Part shown: piece after piece, positions 1 through 9,402 of the stretch
Layout: each line of letters opens with the position of its first letter
How positions within the stretch are numbered: position 1 is the first letter of the stretch
Source of the DNA: Larkinella arboricola
GTDB taxonomy: Bacteria > Bacteroidota > Bacteroidia > Cytophagales > Spirosomataceae
Direction of reading: 5' to 3'
DNA length: 64,000 nucleotides
Assembly: GCF_003259745.1 (NCBI RefSeq)
Contig: NZ_QLMC01000002.1
Span: 918,272 to 982,271 of the forward strand
The notes under the pieces: generated by a model
Databases searched by the model: none
What the model was told of the DNA's origin: nothing
What the model saw: the letters and a program-made list of their open reading frames with translations, nothing else
Position numbers and translations under genes: made by a program

Positions 1-214
1 TCAGCATTCAGGAAAGCGCCGGTGGAAAGGGGCACAACATGGCGTTTTACAGCACGACCGGTCCAGGTTACCGGTTTAACCTGCGATTTGTCCGAAACAA
101 GTAATTCGCCCGCTTCTTTGTGTTCCGAGTTGGCAGGAAATCGACTCCTGCCAACGGTTTTCTTTTCCTATCTTCCTCCAGCCGGATTGGAATTCCTCCA
201 CAATCCATTACTTT

Positions 215-393
215 TGCCCCATAAAGGTGCCGCCTGACGTTGGTCAGCGAGGGCTTAATAGGGAAGCTGGTGCAAAACCAGCGCTGTCCCCGCAACTGTA
301 AACCCGTAGAATCTGATTTCCTCTTCATGCCACTGTCCTCATTAACCCGGACGGGAAGGCTGAAATCAGCGGGTGAGCCAGGAGACCTGCCTT
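215..393 (+). promoter_or_regulatory. Cobalamin (AdoCbl) riboswitch
   Basis: The conserved cobalamin riboswitch core is directly readable: GGGAAGCTGGTG and CTGTCCCCGCAACTGTAA at about 261-300, and the B12 box GCCAGGAGACCTGCC at 377-391. It lies upstream of a TonB-dependent receptor gene, its usual place in Bacteroidota. By family knowledge, cobalamin binding lowers expression of the downstream transport genes. The 5' limit is approximate. Confidence 0.95.
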
Positions 394-407
394 TGTCAGC
401 TTTTAGC

Positions 408-443
408 GTACGCCGTTTCTTTCGGGTGAAAAGGAAACCGTAC
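408..443 (+). promoter_or_regulatory. Imperfect hairpin after the riboswitch, possible expression platform
   Basis: GTACGCCGTTTCTTT pairs imperfectly with AAAAGGAAACCGTAC around a short CGGGTG loop. It starts 17 nt after the B12 box. No U-tract follows, so it is not an obvious intrinsic terminator. It may be the riboswitch loop-partner helix or part of the expression platform; which one is unresolved. Confidence 0.4.
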
Positions 444-506
444 CAACCGGAGTCTGCGCCAAAATGGACCGCAGGCTATTCTTTTATTTTACTTAATTGA
501 TATTGT

Positions 507-2423
507 ATGCGGTGTAGAGACGGGGTTTTCCTGTCCTTCCTGATCGGTTCGTTTTTCGCTGCGAACGGACAGACGAACGATACTGACCAGACGTTGCCCA
601 CGGTGACGGTTCGGGGCACCACACCCGAACGGTTTTCGGTAGGTCAGAAAATACAGCGCATTGACTCGGTGACGCTCGAACAGTTCCGGTTTCAGACGCT
701 CACGGACGTGCTGACGTATACGACGCCCATCGCTTTTAAGGTGTACGGGGCGGGCCAACTCGCTACGTCTTCGTTTCGTGGCACCTCGGCAAACCATACC
801 GCCGTACTCTGGAACGGCATTAATATTAACCAGCCTACCGTTGGTCTAACGGATTTTTCGACGCTACCCGTTGCCGGTTTTGATCAACTGGCGGTTCAGT
901 ACGGGTCCTCCGCCAGCTGCGTGGGTTCGGATGCTGTGGGCGGCAGTATTCTCCTGATGAGTAATCCGAAATGGCAACAACCCGGTTTTTCGGCGTCGGC
1001 TGGACAGCAAACCGGTAGTTTTCGGAACAATGGCACCCAGGCCGGGGTCCGGTTTGTTACCGCGCTGGGAAAACGCTGGCAACTGGCCGGCAAAACCTTC
1101 CTGAATCTTACTAATTATAAGAACGATTTCCCATACCGCGAACGGGGCCATTATTTTGTCGAGCATTCGACGACGCGCCAGAAGGGGCTGATTCAGGATT
1201 TATCTTTCCGAAACGCGAAAAACCAGCAGCTTTCCTTCAACATCTGGCTCACGGATAATGATCTGATTGTCTCGCCCTACGATACCACCGTTCGGGAACG
1301 AACCCGTTCGCAGTCGTACCGGTTTCTTTCATCCTACGAAACCGATAAGCTAACAGTTCGGCTGGGGTATATCCGCGACATCATCGATTACGCCCGCGGA
1401 AATTTTGATACACCGAGTCATTCCGAAACTGATCGACTAGTCAGTCGAATTGAAAAAGAGTTTACCAAACCGTTTTCATGGGAGAACGCTACGCTGCGGG
1501 TAGGGGGCGAATGGTCGCATTACTGGACGCAGGTAGACGGTTACGGTTCTTCGCTTATTCAGGAAGACCGTGCGGATGTATTTGCGTTGCTGCGAATTCA
1601 ATTAGCAAAGTGGCTTTTCTCCGCTAATCTGCGGCAAGCGTTCGTAAGCCGTTTCGATCCGCCGATTACACCGTCGGTAGGGGCCGAATATTCCGTTCTT
1701 CAATCGGCTACAACCCACCTGACCGCCAAAGCCTCCCTGGGCCGCAGTTATCGGGTTCCAACATTGAACGAACGGCACTGGAAAGAATTAGGCAATCCGA
1801 ATCTAAGACCCGAAAACGGGTTTAATCTGGAAGCGGGTTTATCGGCCCGCTGGCTTCCCGCCAATCGGATCAGCCTTTCCTCGGAAGCAACGGTTTTCCG
1901 CAATCGCATCGACGACTGGTCGTACTGGAATCCCGAATACGGTTATCGGGTCGAAAACCTCCAGTTAGTTGTCGCCCGCGGACTGGAATGGAACGGCTCC
2001 GTGGCCTACACGGGTCCGCTCTGGCAATCGGGTCTTAGCCTGAACTATGCCCTGACGCACTCCAGCCAGAAACGCGTTTACTCTACGTACGCCCAGGACA
2101 TCATTGGCAAACAGCTTGTGTATGTCCCCAAACACGTGGGTCGGCTTTCGGCCTACGTAGCCCACGGGAAAACCCGGCTGACCATCCAGAACCAGGTGAA
2201 TTCCCGGCAGTACATTACCTTCGACAACATTCAGTTTCTACGAGGTTTTGTGCTGACCAACGTACTGCTCGAAACCCAGGTTAAACTCGGACCGGTTGCA
2301 ACCCGGATTCAGGGGCAGGTCAACAACCTGTTCGATACCGTTTATCTCAACGTGAAGCGCAACGCCATGCCGGGGCGCCATTTTACCGTTCAATTAATCT
2401 GTAATCTGCATACCAAACAATGA
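507..2423 (+). CDS. btuB: TonB-dependent outer-membrane receptor, probable vitamin B12 receptor (BtuB-like)
   Basis: This 638-aa protein has a signal peptide (residues 1-21, ending near AANGQ), a TonB-box-like stretch LPTVTVRG at about residues 30-37, a plug domain to about residue 150 (SFRGTSANHTAVLWNG, VQYGSSASCVGSDAVGGSI) and a beta-barrel ending in NNLFDTVYLNVKRNAMPGR with aromatic C-terminal strands. The length is typical for BtuB-type receptors and shorter than SusC proteins. Its cobalamin riboswitch leader is the main reason to assign B12 or a related corrinoid as ligand. The stop overlaps the next start by 4 bp (ATGA), which indicates translational coupling with the BtuG-like lipoprotein. 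Substrate assignment is inferred from context; the receptor family is certain. Confidence 0.88.
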   Translation: MRCRDGVFLSFLIGSFFAANGQTNDTDQTLPTVTVRGTTPERFSVGQKIQRIDSVTLEQFRFQTLTDVLTYTTPIAFKVYGAGQLATSSFRGTSANHTAVLWNGININQPTVGLTDFSTLPVAGFDQLAVQYGSSASCVGSDAVGGSILLMSNPKWQQPGFSASAGQQTGSFRNNGTQAGVRFVTALGKRWQLAGKTFLNLTNYKNDFPYRERGHYFVEHSTTRQKGLIQDLSFRNAKNQQLSFNIWLTDNDLIVSPYDTTVRERTRSQSYRFLSSYETDKLTVRLGYIRDIIDYARGNFDTPSHSETDRLVSRIEKEFTKPFSWENATLRVGGEWSHYWTQVDGYGSSLIQEDRADVFALLRIQLAKWLFSANLRQAFVSRFDPPITPSVGAEYSVLQSATTHLTAKASLGRSYRVPTLNERHWKELGNPNLRPENGFNLEAGLSARWLPANRISLSSEATVFRNRIDDWSYWNPEYGYRVENLQLVVARGLEWNGSVAYTGPLWQSGLSLNYALTHSSQKRVYSTYAQDIIGKQLVYVPKHVGRLSAYVAHGKTRLTIQNQVNSRQYITFDNIQFLRGFVLTNVLLETQVKLGPVATRIQGQVNNLFDTVYLNVKRNAMPGRHFTVQLICNLHTKQ

Positions 2424-3538
2424 TCAAAAAAGTAACCACCGCTTCGGCGGTCCGGCTGAAACTGGCACTCAGTCTGCTGGTCGCCCTGAATTGGTCCTGT
2501 ACCAAAGACAATGACGATCCAATGCCGCTGCCAAACGGCGCGGGTGTGCTGGTGATCAATCAGGGCAACTTCATGGACAACAACGGAACCATTACGTATT
2601 TACCGCCCGACGGCTCCACACCAACCTACGATATTTTCAACCAGATTAACAAGCGTTCGCTGACAGGGAGTCTTCAGGATTACACGGAATCCGACGGAAA
2701 AGGCTTGATTCTGGTCGATAATACAACCGCCGGACAGGATAAAGTGGAAATCATCGATGCCAATACGTTTCAATCCCTGGCCACGCTCAAATCCCCCGAA
2801 ATCGAAAACCCACGGTCGGCCATTCGGGTGAGCGCCAATAAAGTTTACATAAGCTGCTGGGATGTTTCCGGGAATGCATCAACCGGCACATTCTTTAAAG
2901 ATCCCGGTTACATTGCCGTGGTGGATTTAACAACCAATACCGTAACCCGGAAAATTCCGGCGATAAAAGGAGTGGAGACGCTTCTGCTGGTTGGCAACGA
3001 AGTGTTTGCCGGTTCTGCCGGTGACGCTACCCAACTGACGGTGATCGACGCCATCAACGATCAGCTTAAAACCGGAATTGAAATTGGCCCCAATCCGAAT
3101 CCGGTCGCGGTGGATGCCAACGGAAAACTCTGGGTGTACTCGTCCGGCGAAATGGTGCGGATCAACGCCCAGACCAAAGCCATTGAAAATCGCCTGAAAA
3201 TTGGTACGGATCCGGCCCGCTCGGCAAGTCGTTTCCGGATAAGCGCCGACAAGCAGTATTTTTATTTCGTGAACAGTTATTACGATGCTGCCGATAATTA
3301 CAAAGAGAAAGGCGAGGTTTACCGCTTTGCCATAACCGATACCAGCGTTCCGACTACCACACCATTTATTAAGCGTTTGTTCAGCGGTATGGCCGTTGAA
3401 CCCAATTCCGGCGTTATCTACGGGGGCATTACGCCATCGTTCAAACAGGCGGGTTATGTCTATCGTTACCAGGCCACCGGCACCTTAATTGATTCCGTGA
3501 AGGCCGAGATTGCTCCAACGGTATTTTATTTTAAATAG
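2420..3538 (+). CDS. BtuG-like surface lipoprotein, predicted beta-propeller (DUF5074/YncE-like)
   Basis: This 372-aa protein has a lipoprotein signal with the lipobox ending LNWSC (Cys27), followed by an acidic KDNDDP stretch typical of surface-exported Bacteroidota lipoproteins. Repeats such as GVLVINQGNF, VEIIDANTFQSLATL, YIAVVDLTTNTVTRKI and QLTVIDAINDQLKTGIEI are blade-like segments of a YncE/DUF5074 propeller. In Bacteroides, BtuG is a seven-bladed propeller lipoprotein that captures B12 on the cell surface and sits on BtuB. The 4-bp overlap with the receptor gene and the shared riboswitch support the same role here. Orthology to BtuG is inferred from fold and context, not from alignment. 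Confidence 0.75.
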   Translation: MIKKVTTASAVRLKLALSLLVALNWSCTKDNDDPMPLPNGAGVLVINQGNFMDNNGTITYLPPDGSTPTYDIFNQINKRSLTGSLQDYTESDGKGLILVDNTTAGQDKVEIIDANTFQSLATLKSPEIENPRSAIRVSANKVYISCWDVSGNASTGTFFKDPGYIAVVDLTTNTVTRKIPAIKGVETLLLVGNEVFAGSAGDATQLTVIDAINDQLKTGIEIGPNPNPVAVDANGKLWVYSSGEMVRINAQTKAIENRLKIGTDPARSASRFRISADKQYFYFVNSYYDAADNYKEKGEVYRFAITDTSVPTTTPFIKRLFSGMAVEPNSGVIYGGITPSFKQAGYVYRYQATGTLIDSVKAEIAPTVFYFK

Positions 3539-3545
3539 AAATCAG

Positions 3546-3618
3546 AAACGGGAAAAGACAGGAGATAGAAGAACGTACCAACGGTCTTTATTCTTTTGTC
3601 TGCGGTCTTTTCCCGTTT
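3546..3618. repeat. Inverted repeat in the operon spacer (14-bp perfect outer arms)
   Basis: AAACGGGAAAAGAC (3546-3559) is perfectly complementary to GTCTTTTCCCGTTT (3605-3618). The left half is purine-rich (AGGAGATAGAAGAA) and the right half pyrimidine-rich (TCTTTATTCTTTTGTCT), so the interior can pair partly as well. It fills the 89-nt gap between the BtuG-like gene and the PP-loop ATPase gene. It may act as a processing or attenuation hairpin, or be a dispersed element; the SusC-SusD spacer at 34566-34680 has a similar composition. Confidence 0.7.
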
Positions 3619-3627
3619 GTCTCTACA

Positions 3628-4350
3628 ATGCACAAAGCCATAATCAGTTGGAGCGGGGGCAAGGATGCGGCCCTCGCTTTATTTTTTTGCCAGCAGTTGG
3701 CCCGGTACGAGGTTGTCGGGTTACTGACCAACGTGAACGAGCCGCTCGGACGGGTTACGATGCACGGTGTCCGGACGGATTTAATCGAAGCCCAGGCCGA
3801 AGCCCTGGGAATACCGTTATATACGCTGAAACTTTCGGGCGATGTTTCGATGGAAACCTATAACAACGCCGTACAGCAATCGCTGACCGAATTCAGAAAA
3901 CAGGGTGTGACGCACGTGATTTACGGGGACATTTTCCTGGAAGACCTGCGGCAATACCGGGAGCAACAACTGGGCGAGGTCGGTTTACAGGGCGTGTTTC
4001 CGCTCTGGCAACGGGATTCGGCTTCGTTGATCCGGGATTTCTGTGCATCCGGATTCAAAGCCGTGCTAGTCTGTATCAACGCGAAACTGCTACCGGAAAG
4101 CTGGGCAGGGCGTGAGCTCGACGAAACGGTTTTGCCTGAGTTGCCGTCATCGGTAGATCCGTGTGGAGAGAATGGCGAATATCATTCCTTTGTGTACGAC
4201 GGACCGGTCTTTACCAGGCCGGTTCAATTTCAGAAAGGCGAAACAATCCGGCGGTCGTATGCGGCCTCAACCCAAACGGATGATCAGTGGGATACCGAAT
4301 TTATATTTCAGGATTTAGTATCTTTCACTGACCAACGCAGGCAGTCATGA
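3628..4350 (+). CDS. PP-loop ATPase, Dph6/diphthine-ammonia-ligase-like family
   Basis: This 240-aa protein opens with the PP-loop SGGKDA (residues 9-14, in ISWSGGKDAALALF), which binds ATP and releases pyrophosphate in the adenine nucleotide alpha-hydrolase superfamily. Further family features are VTMHGVR, THVIYGDIFLEDLRQYRE and the C-terminal block VDPCGENGEYHSFVYDGP, which is characteristic of the Dph6-type (MJ0570-related) group. Bacteria lack diphthamide, so the true substrate is unknown. Its place behind the riboswitch and B12-uptake genes suggests a role in corrinoid use or salvage amidation, but this is inference. It overlaps the next ORF by 4 bp. Confidence 0.8.
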   Translation: MHKAIISWSGGKDAALALFFCQQLARYEVVGLLTNVNEPLGRVTMHGVRTDLIEAQAEALGIPLYTLKLSGDVSMETYNNAVQQSLTEFRKQGVTHVIYGDIFLEDLRQYREQQLGEVGLQGVFPLWQRDSASLIRDFCASGFKAVLVCINAKLLPESWAGRELDETVLPELPSSVDPCGENGEYHSFVYDGPVFTRPVQFQKGETIRRSYAASTQTDDQWDTEFIFQDLVSFTDQRRQS

Positions 4351-4538
4351 ACGGATCACTCATCTTCGGCAAAGGCTGGCAATACCAGCACCGGCATGTT
4401 ACGTACCGGCGAATTCTTCGGCGGGTGGCTTATCAGTACCAGGATCAAATCCGACAGGCCACGGGCTGGAAAAAATTCTGGATACGAATCAAAATCTGGT
4501 ACGAAATCGAAAAGATTTACGGCTCTATCATCTCCTGA
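4347..4538 (+). CDS. Small basic hypothetical protein, end of B12 operon
   Basis: This 63-aa ORF starts inside the stop of the PP-loop gene (ATGA overlap), the usual sign of coupled translation. The protein is strongly basic and aromatic (RRILRRVAYQYQDQIRQATG, KKFWIRIKIWYEIEKIY), with no signal peptide or membrane segment. I do not recognise a family. An ORF on the opposite strand covers the same bases, but the overlap arrangement favours this one. Confidence 0.5.
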   Translation: MNGSLIFGKGWQYQHRHVTYRRILRRVAYQYQDQIRQATGWKKFWIRIKIWYEIEKIYGSIIS

Positions 4539-4761
4539 AGGCTCTATTTGTTCCACGTGAATCCTTAAACCATTGATCGACACTCTGTTAGATAACACCC
4601 TTACTACCAATCTATTATAGGCCATTCTAAATGCTTACTTGATCGTAAAATGTTTGTTGTATAATTTATATTATGTTAACTAGAGTTTTAGAATACGGAT
4701 CCTGCCAACCCAAACTCCTCCCCAGACCATACTCTCCCGGTTCATCTGTTAATTATATAGA

Positions 4762-4796
4762 CACAAAAAAAGGACAGCCTGCAAAGGCTGTCCTTC
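4762..4796 (-). terminator. Intrinsic terminator of the TPR gene
   Basis: AAGGACAGCC (4770-4779) pairs with GGCTGTCCTT (4786-4795). Read on the minus strand, the hairpin is followed by a run of seven T residues. It lies 20 nt past the stop of the TPR gene. Confidence 0.85.
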
Positions 4797-4815
4797 TCGA
4801 TGTACGAAGTCCTGA

Positions 4816-6258
4816 TTATTTGGCTTCGATACAAACCACTTTATTGTCTTCGAACTGCTTCAGAATATTTTGCAGGTTCGTCAGGTTATCGTTCAGATCC
4901 TGATCGGTATCTTTTGCTGCTTTTGCTTTCTGAAAATACGGCAGCGCCTGTTTGAACTTGCCACATACCTGACCTTCGATTTCCTTTCCTTTGGCCTGGT
5001 ACTCTTTCATATCCATCGCGCCCAGTTGCTCACGAATCTGGATGGCTTCGTTGAAATAAGCCGCACCCAGGTTGAAGTTCGCATCAAAGTTATTCGGATC
5101 GACTTGCAGCGCCTTGTTGTAATACTCTTTCACCAGTCCCCGGGTTTCCTCTACAGACTTGGTCAACTCCGCGAGTTTCTGCTCCTGATTTCCGGCGGCC
5201 TGGCTTTGCTGAGCCTGCTCCTGCACTTCTTTCTCCAGACCGGTAATTTTGGTCTGTGAATCAGCGATCATCTGCTTCACGCGGGTGATCTGATTTTTCA
5301 AATCGACGTTCTTTGGTTCGCGTTTCTGCCGGGCGGTCAACCGCGCCAGCTCCGTTTGCGACTCTTTCAAAACCACTTTCTCCTCCGCCAGTTGCTTGGT
5401 AGCATTCGGGCCTTTCTTCGCGTCGCCTTTCAGCTTTTTCAGTTCATCAGACTGATCTCTGAGTTTGCCGTCATAGATCCCTGCCAGCGTCAACAGATTG
5501 TTGATGTTGTTCGGATCTTTGGTCAACTGGTCTTTGAGGCTCGCAACGGCATCGTCCATTTTGCCGGATGTTACCAGAATGCTCGTCCGCTGGGTGTTCA
5601 GGTCTTTGTTGTTCGGGAACACCGTCAGGCCTTTGTCAATCGTGGCGATGGCTTTCTCGATTTCCTTATCCTGATAGTACAGACTCACCAGCGTGGTGTA
5701 CACCGAAACGTCCTTACCACCATTGGCGATATAACGCTCGAAACTGGCTTTCGCGTCGGCCGGTTTCTCGGCATTCTGCGAGAAGATACCGGCGTACAAA
5801 GCCGCCGTGGTGTCTTTCGGGTTAATCTCACCCGCTCTGGCCATCAGCGTAGCCGCATCCTTGAAGTTTTTAGCCTGATACTTATAGATACCAGAGTTCA
5901 TAAAAGCCTGAAACAAAGGCTGGCCTTTCAGGGCTTCCTCCGCTTCTTTGGCCATTTTGCCTGGACCACCGGATTTCTTATCTTTATCTAGCTCGATAAC
6001 TTTCTGGTAGGCTTCGTAGGCAACATTGGCAGCGTTTGAATCAAGTTTGATGGCCTGCGTAGCGATGTTTTCGTACGTCTTAGCGCGATCCAGCCAAGTT
6101 TTGGGCTTGACAGAAGACTTTTCGTCCGTGATTGCCTTGTCGCTTTTTTCTTTCTCCGCCTGGAAAGTTTTTTCGGTCAGAGCATCGAGCCCTTGCTGCT
6201 GCGCGTATGCTCCTACTGATAAAAATCCCGCCAGTAGAAAGAACGAGAGTCTTTTCAT
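4816..6258 (-). CDS. Secreted/periplasmic tetratricopeptide-repeat protein
   Basis: This 480-aa protein has a signal peptide (MKRLSFFLLAGFLSVGAYA, cleavage near AYA-QQ) followed by degenerate TPR units, for example AYQKVIELDKD, ARAGEINPKDTTAALYAGIF, AIATIDKGLTVFPNNKDL and YNKALQVDPNNFDANFNLGAAYF. A charged, coiled-coil-like stretch (roughly residues 265-365, rich in K, E and Q) interrupts the array. It probably acts as a periplasmic scaffold; no enzymatic motif is seen. It sits 72 nt downstream of gyrA on the same strand and ends at a clear terminator, so co-transcription with gyrA is possible. Confidence 0.8.
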   Translation of the reverse strand: MKRLSFFLLAGFLSVGAYAQQQGLDALTEKTFQAEKEKSDKAITDEKSSVKPKTWLDRAKTYENIATQAIKLDSNAANVAYEAYQKVIELDKDKKSGGPGKMAKEAEEALKGQPLFQAFMNSGIYKYQAKNFKDAATLMARAGEINPKDTTAALYAGIFSQNAEKPADAKASFERYIANGGKDVSVYTTLVSLYYQDKEIEKAIATIDKGLTVFPNNKDLNTQRTSILVTSGKMDDAVASLKDQLTKDPNNINNLLTLAGIYDGKLRDQSDELKKLKGDAKKGPNATKQLAEEKVVLKESQTELARLTARQKREPKNVDLKNQITRVKQMIADSQTKITGLEKEVQEQAQQSQAAGNQEQKLAELTKSVEETRGLVKEYYNKALQVDPNNFDANFNLGAAYFNEAIQIREQLGAMDMKEYQAKGKEIEGQVCGKFKQALPYFQKAKAAKDTDQDLNDNLTNLQNILKQFEDNKVVCIEAK

Positions 6259-6330
6259 GTGACTTAAATTTGGGGTTGAACGTTGGTTACCTGAATAATT
6301 TTGGAAAGTACTGAATAAAATACGGGATTA

Positions 6331-8880
6331 TCAAGCCATTTGCTCAGAGGTTGGGTCCTCCGGGCCTTCAGCGGATGCGTCGGCCCCCCCGTCCATTTCG
6401 TCCAGTTCTTCATCCTCTTCCCGGGCAATCCGGGTTACTGACGAAATCTCGTCACCGTCGCGCAGGTTGATCAGCCGCACACCCTGGGTATTCCGCCCAA
6501 TGACCCGAACCTCATCCACGTGCATCCGGATGGCCGTTCCCGCCTTGGTAATAATCATCAGATCGTCGGCATCGGTCACTTCCAGAATACCCACCAGATT
6601 ACCTACTTTGTCGGTTACTTTCAATGTGCCGACTCCTTTGGCGCCCCGGTTGGTCACCCGGTATTCATCGAGCGGAGACCGTTTGCCAAACCCTTTTTCG
6701 GATACAACCAGCAACTGCGCATCGTCGCGGCCAATGCAGACCATTCCGACAGCTGTTACACCCGGCTCCAGATCAATACCGCGAACCCCGGCGGCTGTAC
6801 GGCCCATCGGACGCACCCGGCTTTCGTTGAAACGAACGGCTTTTCCTTCGCTCGACGCAATGATAATGTCATTCTGACCATTGGTCATACACACGTTCAG
6901 CAACCGGTCGCCCTCCTCTTCATTAATCGTAATGGCGATGATACCGTTCTGGCGCGGACGCGAATACGCTTCCAGCAGGGTTTTCTTGATGGTTCCCTGC
7001 TCGGTACACATGACAATATAATTATTATTAATGTAGTCGGCATTCTTCAGATCCGTCACATTGATTACCGCCCGCACCTTGTCGTCCGACTCAATGTTGA
7101 TGAAGTTGGCCAGCGGCCGCCCTTTCGAATCACGCGCGCCTTCCGGCAATTCATACACCGGCAACCAGTACAGACGGCCTTTCTGCGTAAAGATGAGCAG
7201 CGTGTTGTGCATCGTGGCCATGAACAGATGCTCCGTGAAGTCATCTTCCTTGGTCTTGGCCGCGCGCGAACCAACCCCTCCCCGACTCTGCGCCCGGTAT
7301 TCGGTCAACGGGGTCCGCTTGATATAACCTTCGTGGGAAATGGTAATCAGCATTTCCTCGTCGGCAATCAACGACAGGTCGCTGATGTTGCCATCCCCGA
7401 GCATGTTGATCTCCGTCCGGCGCTCATCGCCGTAGCGGGCTTTCAGCTCCAGCAATTCGTCCCGGACAATGCTCAGTTTCCGTTCTTCGCTCGCCAGAAT
7501 ATCTTTCAGGTCGGCAATCAGACGGGCCAGTTCCTCGTATTCAGCGATGATTTTATCCCGTTCCAGCCCCGTCAATCGTTGCAGACGCAGTTCCAGAATG
7601 GCTTTCGCCTGTACTTCCGTCAACTTGAACCGCTCGATCAGACCGTTTTTCGCCACATCCGGATCGCGCGAACTCCGGATCAGTTCAATCACGGCATCAA
7701 GGTTATCGAGCGCGATCAGCAAACCTTCCAAGATATGCGCCCGTTTCTCGGCTTCGCGCAGTTCGTACTGCGTCCGGCGGGTAATCACCTCCTGACGGTG
7801 TTCCACGTAGTAGCGGATCATGTCTTTCAGATTCAGCAACACCGGGCGGCCTTTTACCAGCGCCACGTTATTGATGTTGAAAGACGACTGCAACTGCGTA
7901 TACTTATAGAGGTTATTGAGCACCACGTTCGGAACAGCATCGCGTTTCAGATCGTACACCACGCGCAGACCATCGCGGTCCGACTCATCCCGGAACGCCG
8001 AAATTCCTTCAATTTTCTTATCGTTGATCAAGTCCGCCGTTTTCTCCAGCATCATGGCTTTGTTAACCATGTAGGGAACGTCGGTAACAATAATCTGCGT
8101 CTTTCCTTTATTTTCTTCAATGGTCGCGTGTGCGCGTAACACCACCCGTCCCTGACCGGTCCGGAATGCGTTGCGCACCCCTTCCATGCCGTAAATCGTA
8201 GCACCGGTCGGGAAGTCCGGGGCGGTGATATGCTCCATCAGTTCATCGATGGTAATATCATGATTTTCAATGTAGGCAACAATACCGTTCACCACCTCCG
8301 TCAGGTTATGGGGGGCCATGTTGGTGGCCATCCCGACGGCAATTCCCGACGACCCATTCAGCAGCAGATTGGGCAGTTTGGCCGGCATCACACTGGGTTC
8401 TTCCAGCGAATCATCGAAGTTGGGCTGAAAGTCAACCGTTTCTTTGTAAATGTCAGTTAGTATTTCTTCCGCGATGCGCTTCAGACGGGCTTCGGTATAC
8501 CGCATAGCTGCCGGAGCATCGCCATCGATGGAACCAAAGTTTCCCTGCCCATCCACGAGCGGATACCGCAATGACCAGTCCTGGGCCATCCGCACCATCG
8601 TGCTGTACACGGAAGCGTCACCGTGCGGGTGGTATTTTCCCAACACCTCCCCGACGATCCGGGCCGACTTCTTGTACGGTTTGTTATAATTTACACCCAG
8701 TTCAGCCATCCCAAATAACACCCGGCGGTGCACCGGCTTCAGACCGTCACGCACATCGGGCAAGGCGCGGGAGATGATAACCGACATCGAATAATCGATG
8801 TAGGCCCCGCGCATTTCGTCTTCAATGTTGATGGGAATAATGTTGGTGGCGTCGTTTTTCTCTTCTGTTTCTTCTGCCAT
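6331..8880 (-). CDS. gyrA: DNA gyrase subunit A
   Basis: This 849-aa GyrA carries out the DNA cleavage-religation step of negative supercoiling together with GyrB. The N-terminal breakage-reunion domain shows [16 protein letters not shown] and the catalytic tyrosine Tyr128 in AAMRYTEAR. The C-terminal beta-pinwheel starts near residue 510 and has a GyrA-box-like RAQSRGGVG at about residues 530-538. The tail is acidic ([12 protein letters not shown]). In the quinolone-resistance region the protein reads [11 protein letters not shown], so positions matching E. coli Ser83 and Asp87 are Ala89 and Ser93. No ParC-only features are seen, and the GyrA box argues for gyrase over topoisomerase IV. Confidence 0.97.
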   Translation of the reverse strand: MAEETEEKNDATNIIPINIEDEMRGAYIDYSMSVIISRALPDVRDGLKPVHRRVLFGMAELGVNYNKPYKKSARIVGEVLGKYHPHGDASVYSTMVRMAQDWSLRYPLVDGQGNFGSIDGDAPAAMRYTEARLKRIAEEILTDIYKETVDFQPNFDDSLEEPSVMPAKLPNLLLNGSSGIAVGMATNMAPHNLTEVVNGIVAYIENHDITIDELMEHITAPDFPTGATIYGMEGVRNAFRTGQGRVVLRAHATIEENKGKTQIIVTDVPYMVNKAMMLEKTADLINDKKIEGISAFRDESDRDGLRVVYDLKRDAVPNVVLNNLYKYTQLQSSFNINNVALVKGRPVLLNLKDMIRYYVEHRQEVITRRTQYELREAEKRAHILEGLLIALDNLDAVIELIRSSRDPDVAKNGLIERFKLTEVQAKAILELRLQRLTGLERDKIIAEYEELARLIADLKDILASEERKLSIVRDELLELKARYGDERRTEINMLGDGNISDLSLIADEEMLITISHEGYIKRTPLTEYRAQSRGGVGSRAAKTKEDDFTEHLFMATMHNTLLIFTQKGRLYWLPVYELPEGARDSKGRPLANFINIESDDKVRAVINVTDLKNADYINNNYIVMCTEQGTIKKTLLEAYSRPRQNGIIAITINEEEGDRLLNVCMTNGQNDIIIASSEGKAVRFNESRVRPMGRTAAGVRGIDLEPGVTAVGMVCIGRDDAQLLVVSEKGFGKRSPLDEYRVTNRGAKGVGTLKVTDKVGNLVGILEVTDADDLMIITKAGTAIRMHVDEVRVIGRNTQGVRLINLRDGDEISSVTRIAREEDEELDEMDGGADASAEGPEDPTSEQMA

Positions 8881-9402
8881 AAGAAGTTAATTCTCTGTCC
8901 GATAATCCGGACGAAGCGATGGTTAAAAAATGGAACCGTTCCGGGAAATCTACCGAACGGAGAAAGGCCTTTTCAATGGTGTGCCTATCATACAAATATG
9001 CAAAAAAATCGGCACAAATAAAAGCATTTTCCGCAGCAAGTGCAATTTGAGGCAAATTCCGGGCCAAGTTCACCATCCTTTCGCTACGGCCCGGTCAACC
9101 CCCTCAGATCAGTCGATACGAAGCCGATCGACTCCGTATTTCTGCGAACGGTTCCGTATACTCCAACCACCCTATTGTCCAATTCAGGAGAGAGCCGGAC
9201 AACAGGGAAAATTCGTATAATACTATTCCGGGGAGACGACAACCAAATAATAAATTTTTCCGTATTTTTACGGATGTACTTTCCGCACAATTATATACAT
9301 CCCATTTCGTTTTGGACTAATAATTGAGGGAACTCTGTCAATCAACCTGTAAAGTTTTATTGCACCTGATTCACAACGCAACGCAGGAAGTAGTACAGTA
9401 TC
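8881..9402. other. Divergent intergenic region between gyrA and a histidine kinase gene
   Basis: These 522 nt carry no convincing gene. They are AT-rich near 8990-9015 and 9245-9330, as expected for two divergent promoters. A near-consensus -7 element TATTTTTA lies at 9264-9271 on the plus strand, without a good -33 partner. Overlapping short ORFs on both strands have no recognisable motif. Confidence 0.6.

Noticed and set aside
1-214. Possible tail of an upstream gene
   Set aside because: No frame with a recognisable C-terminus could be supported; left unannotated.
4356-4625. An 89-codon minus-strand ORF
   Set aside because: The plus-strand 63-aa ORF with ATGA overlap explains the segment better.
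6520-8139. A 539-codon open frame on the plus strand
   Set aside because: It is the antisense shadow of gyrA, has no recognisable domain, and gyrA is certain.
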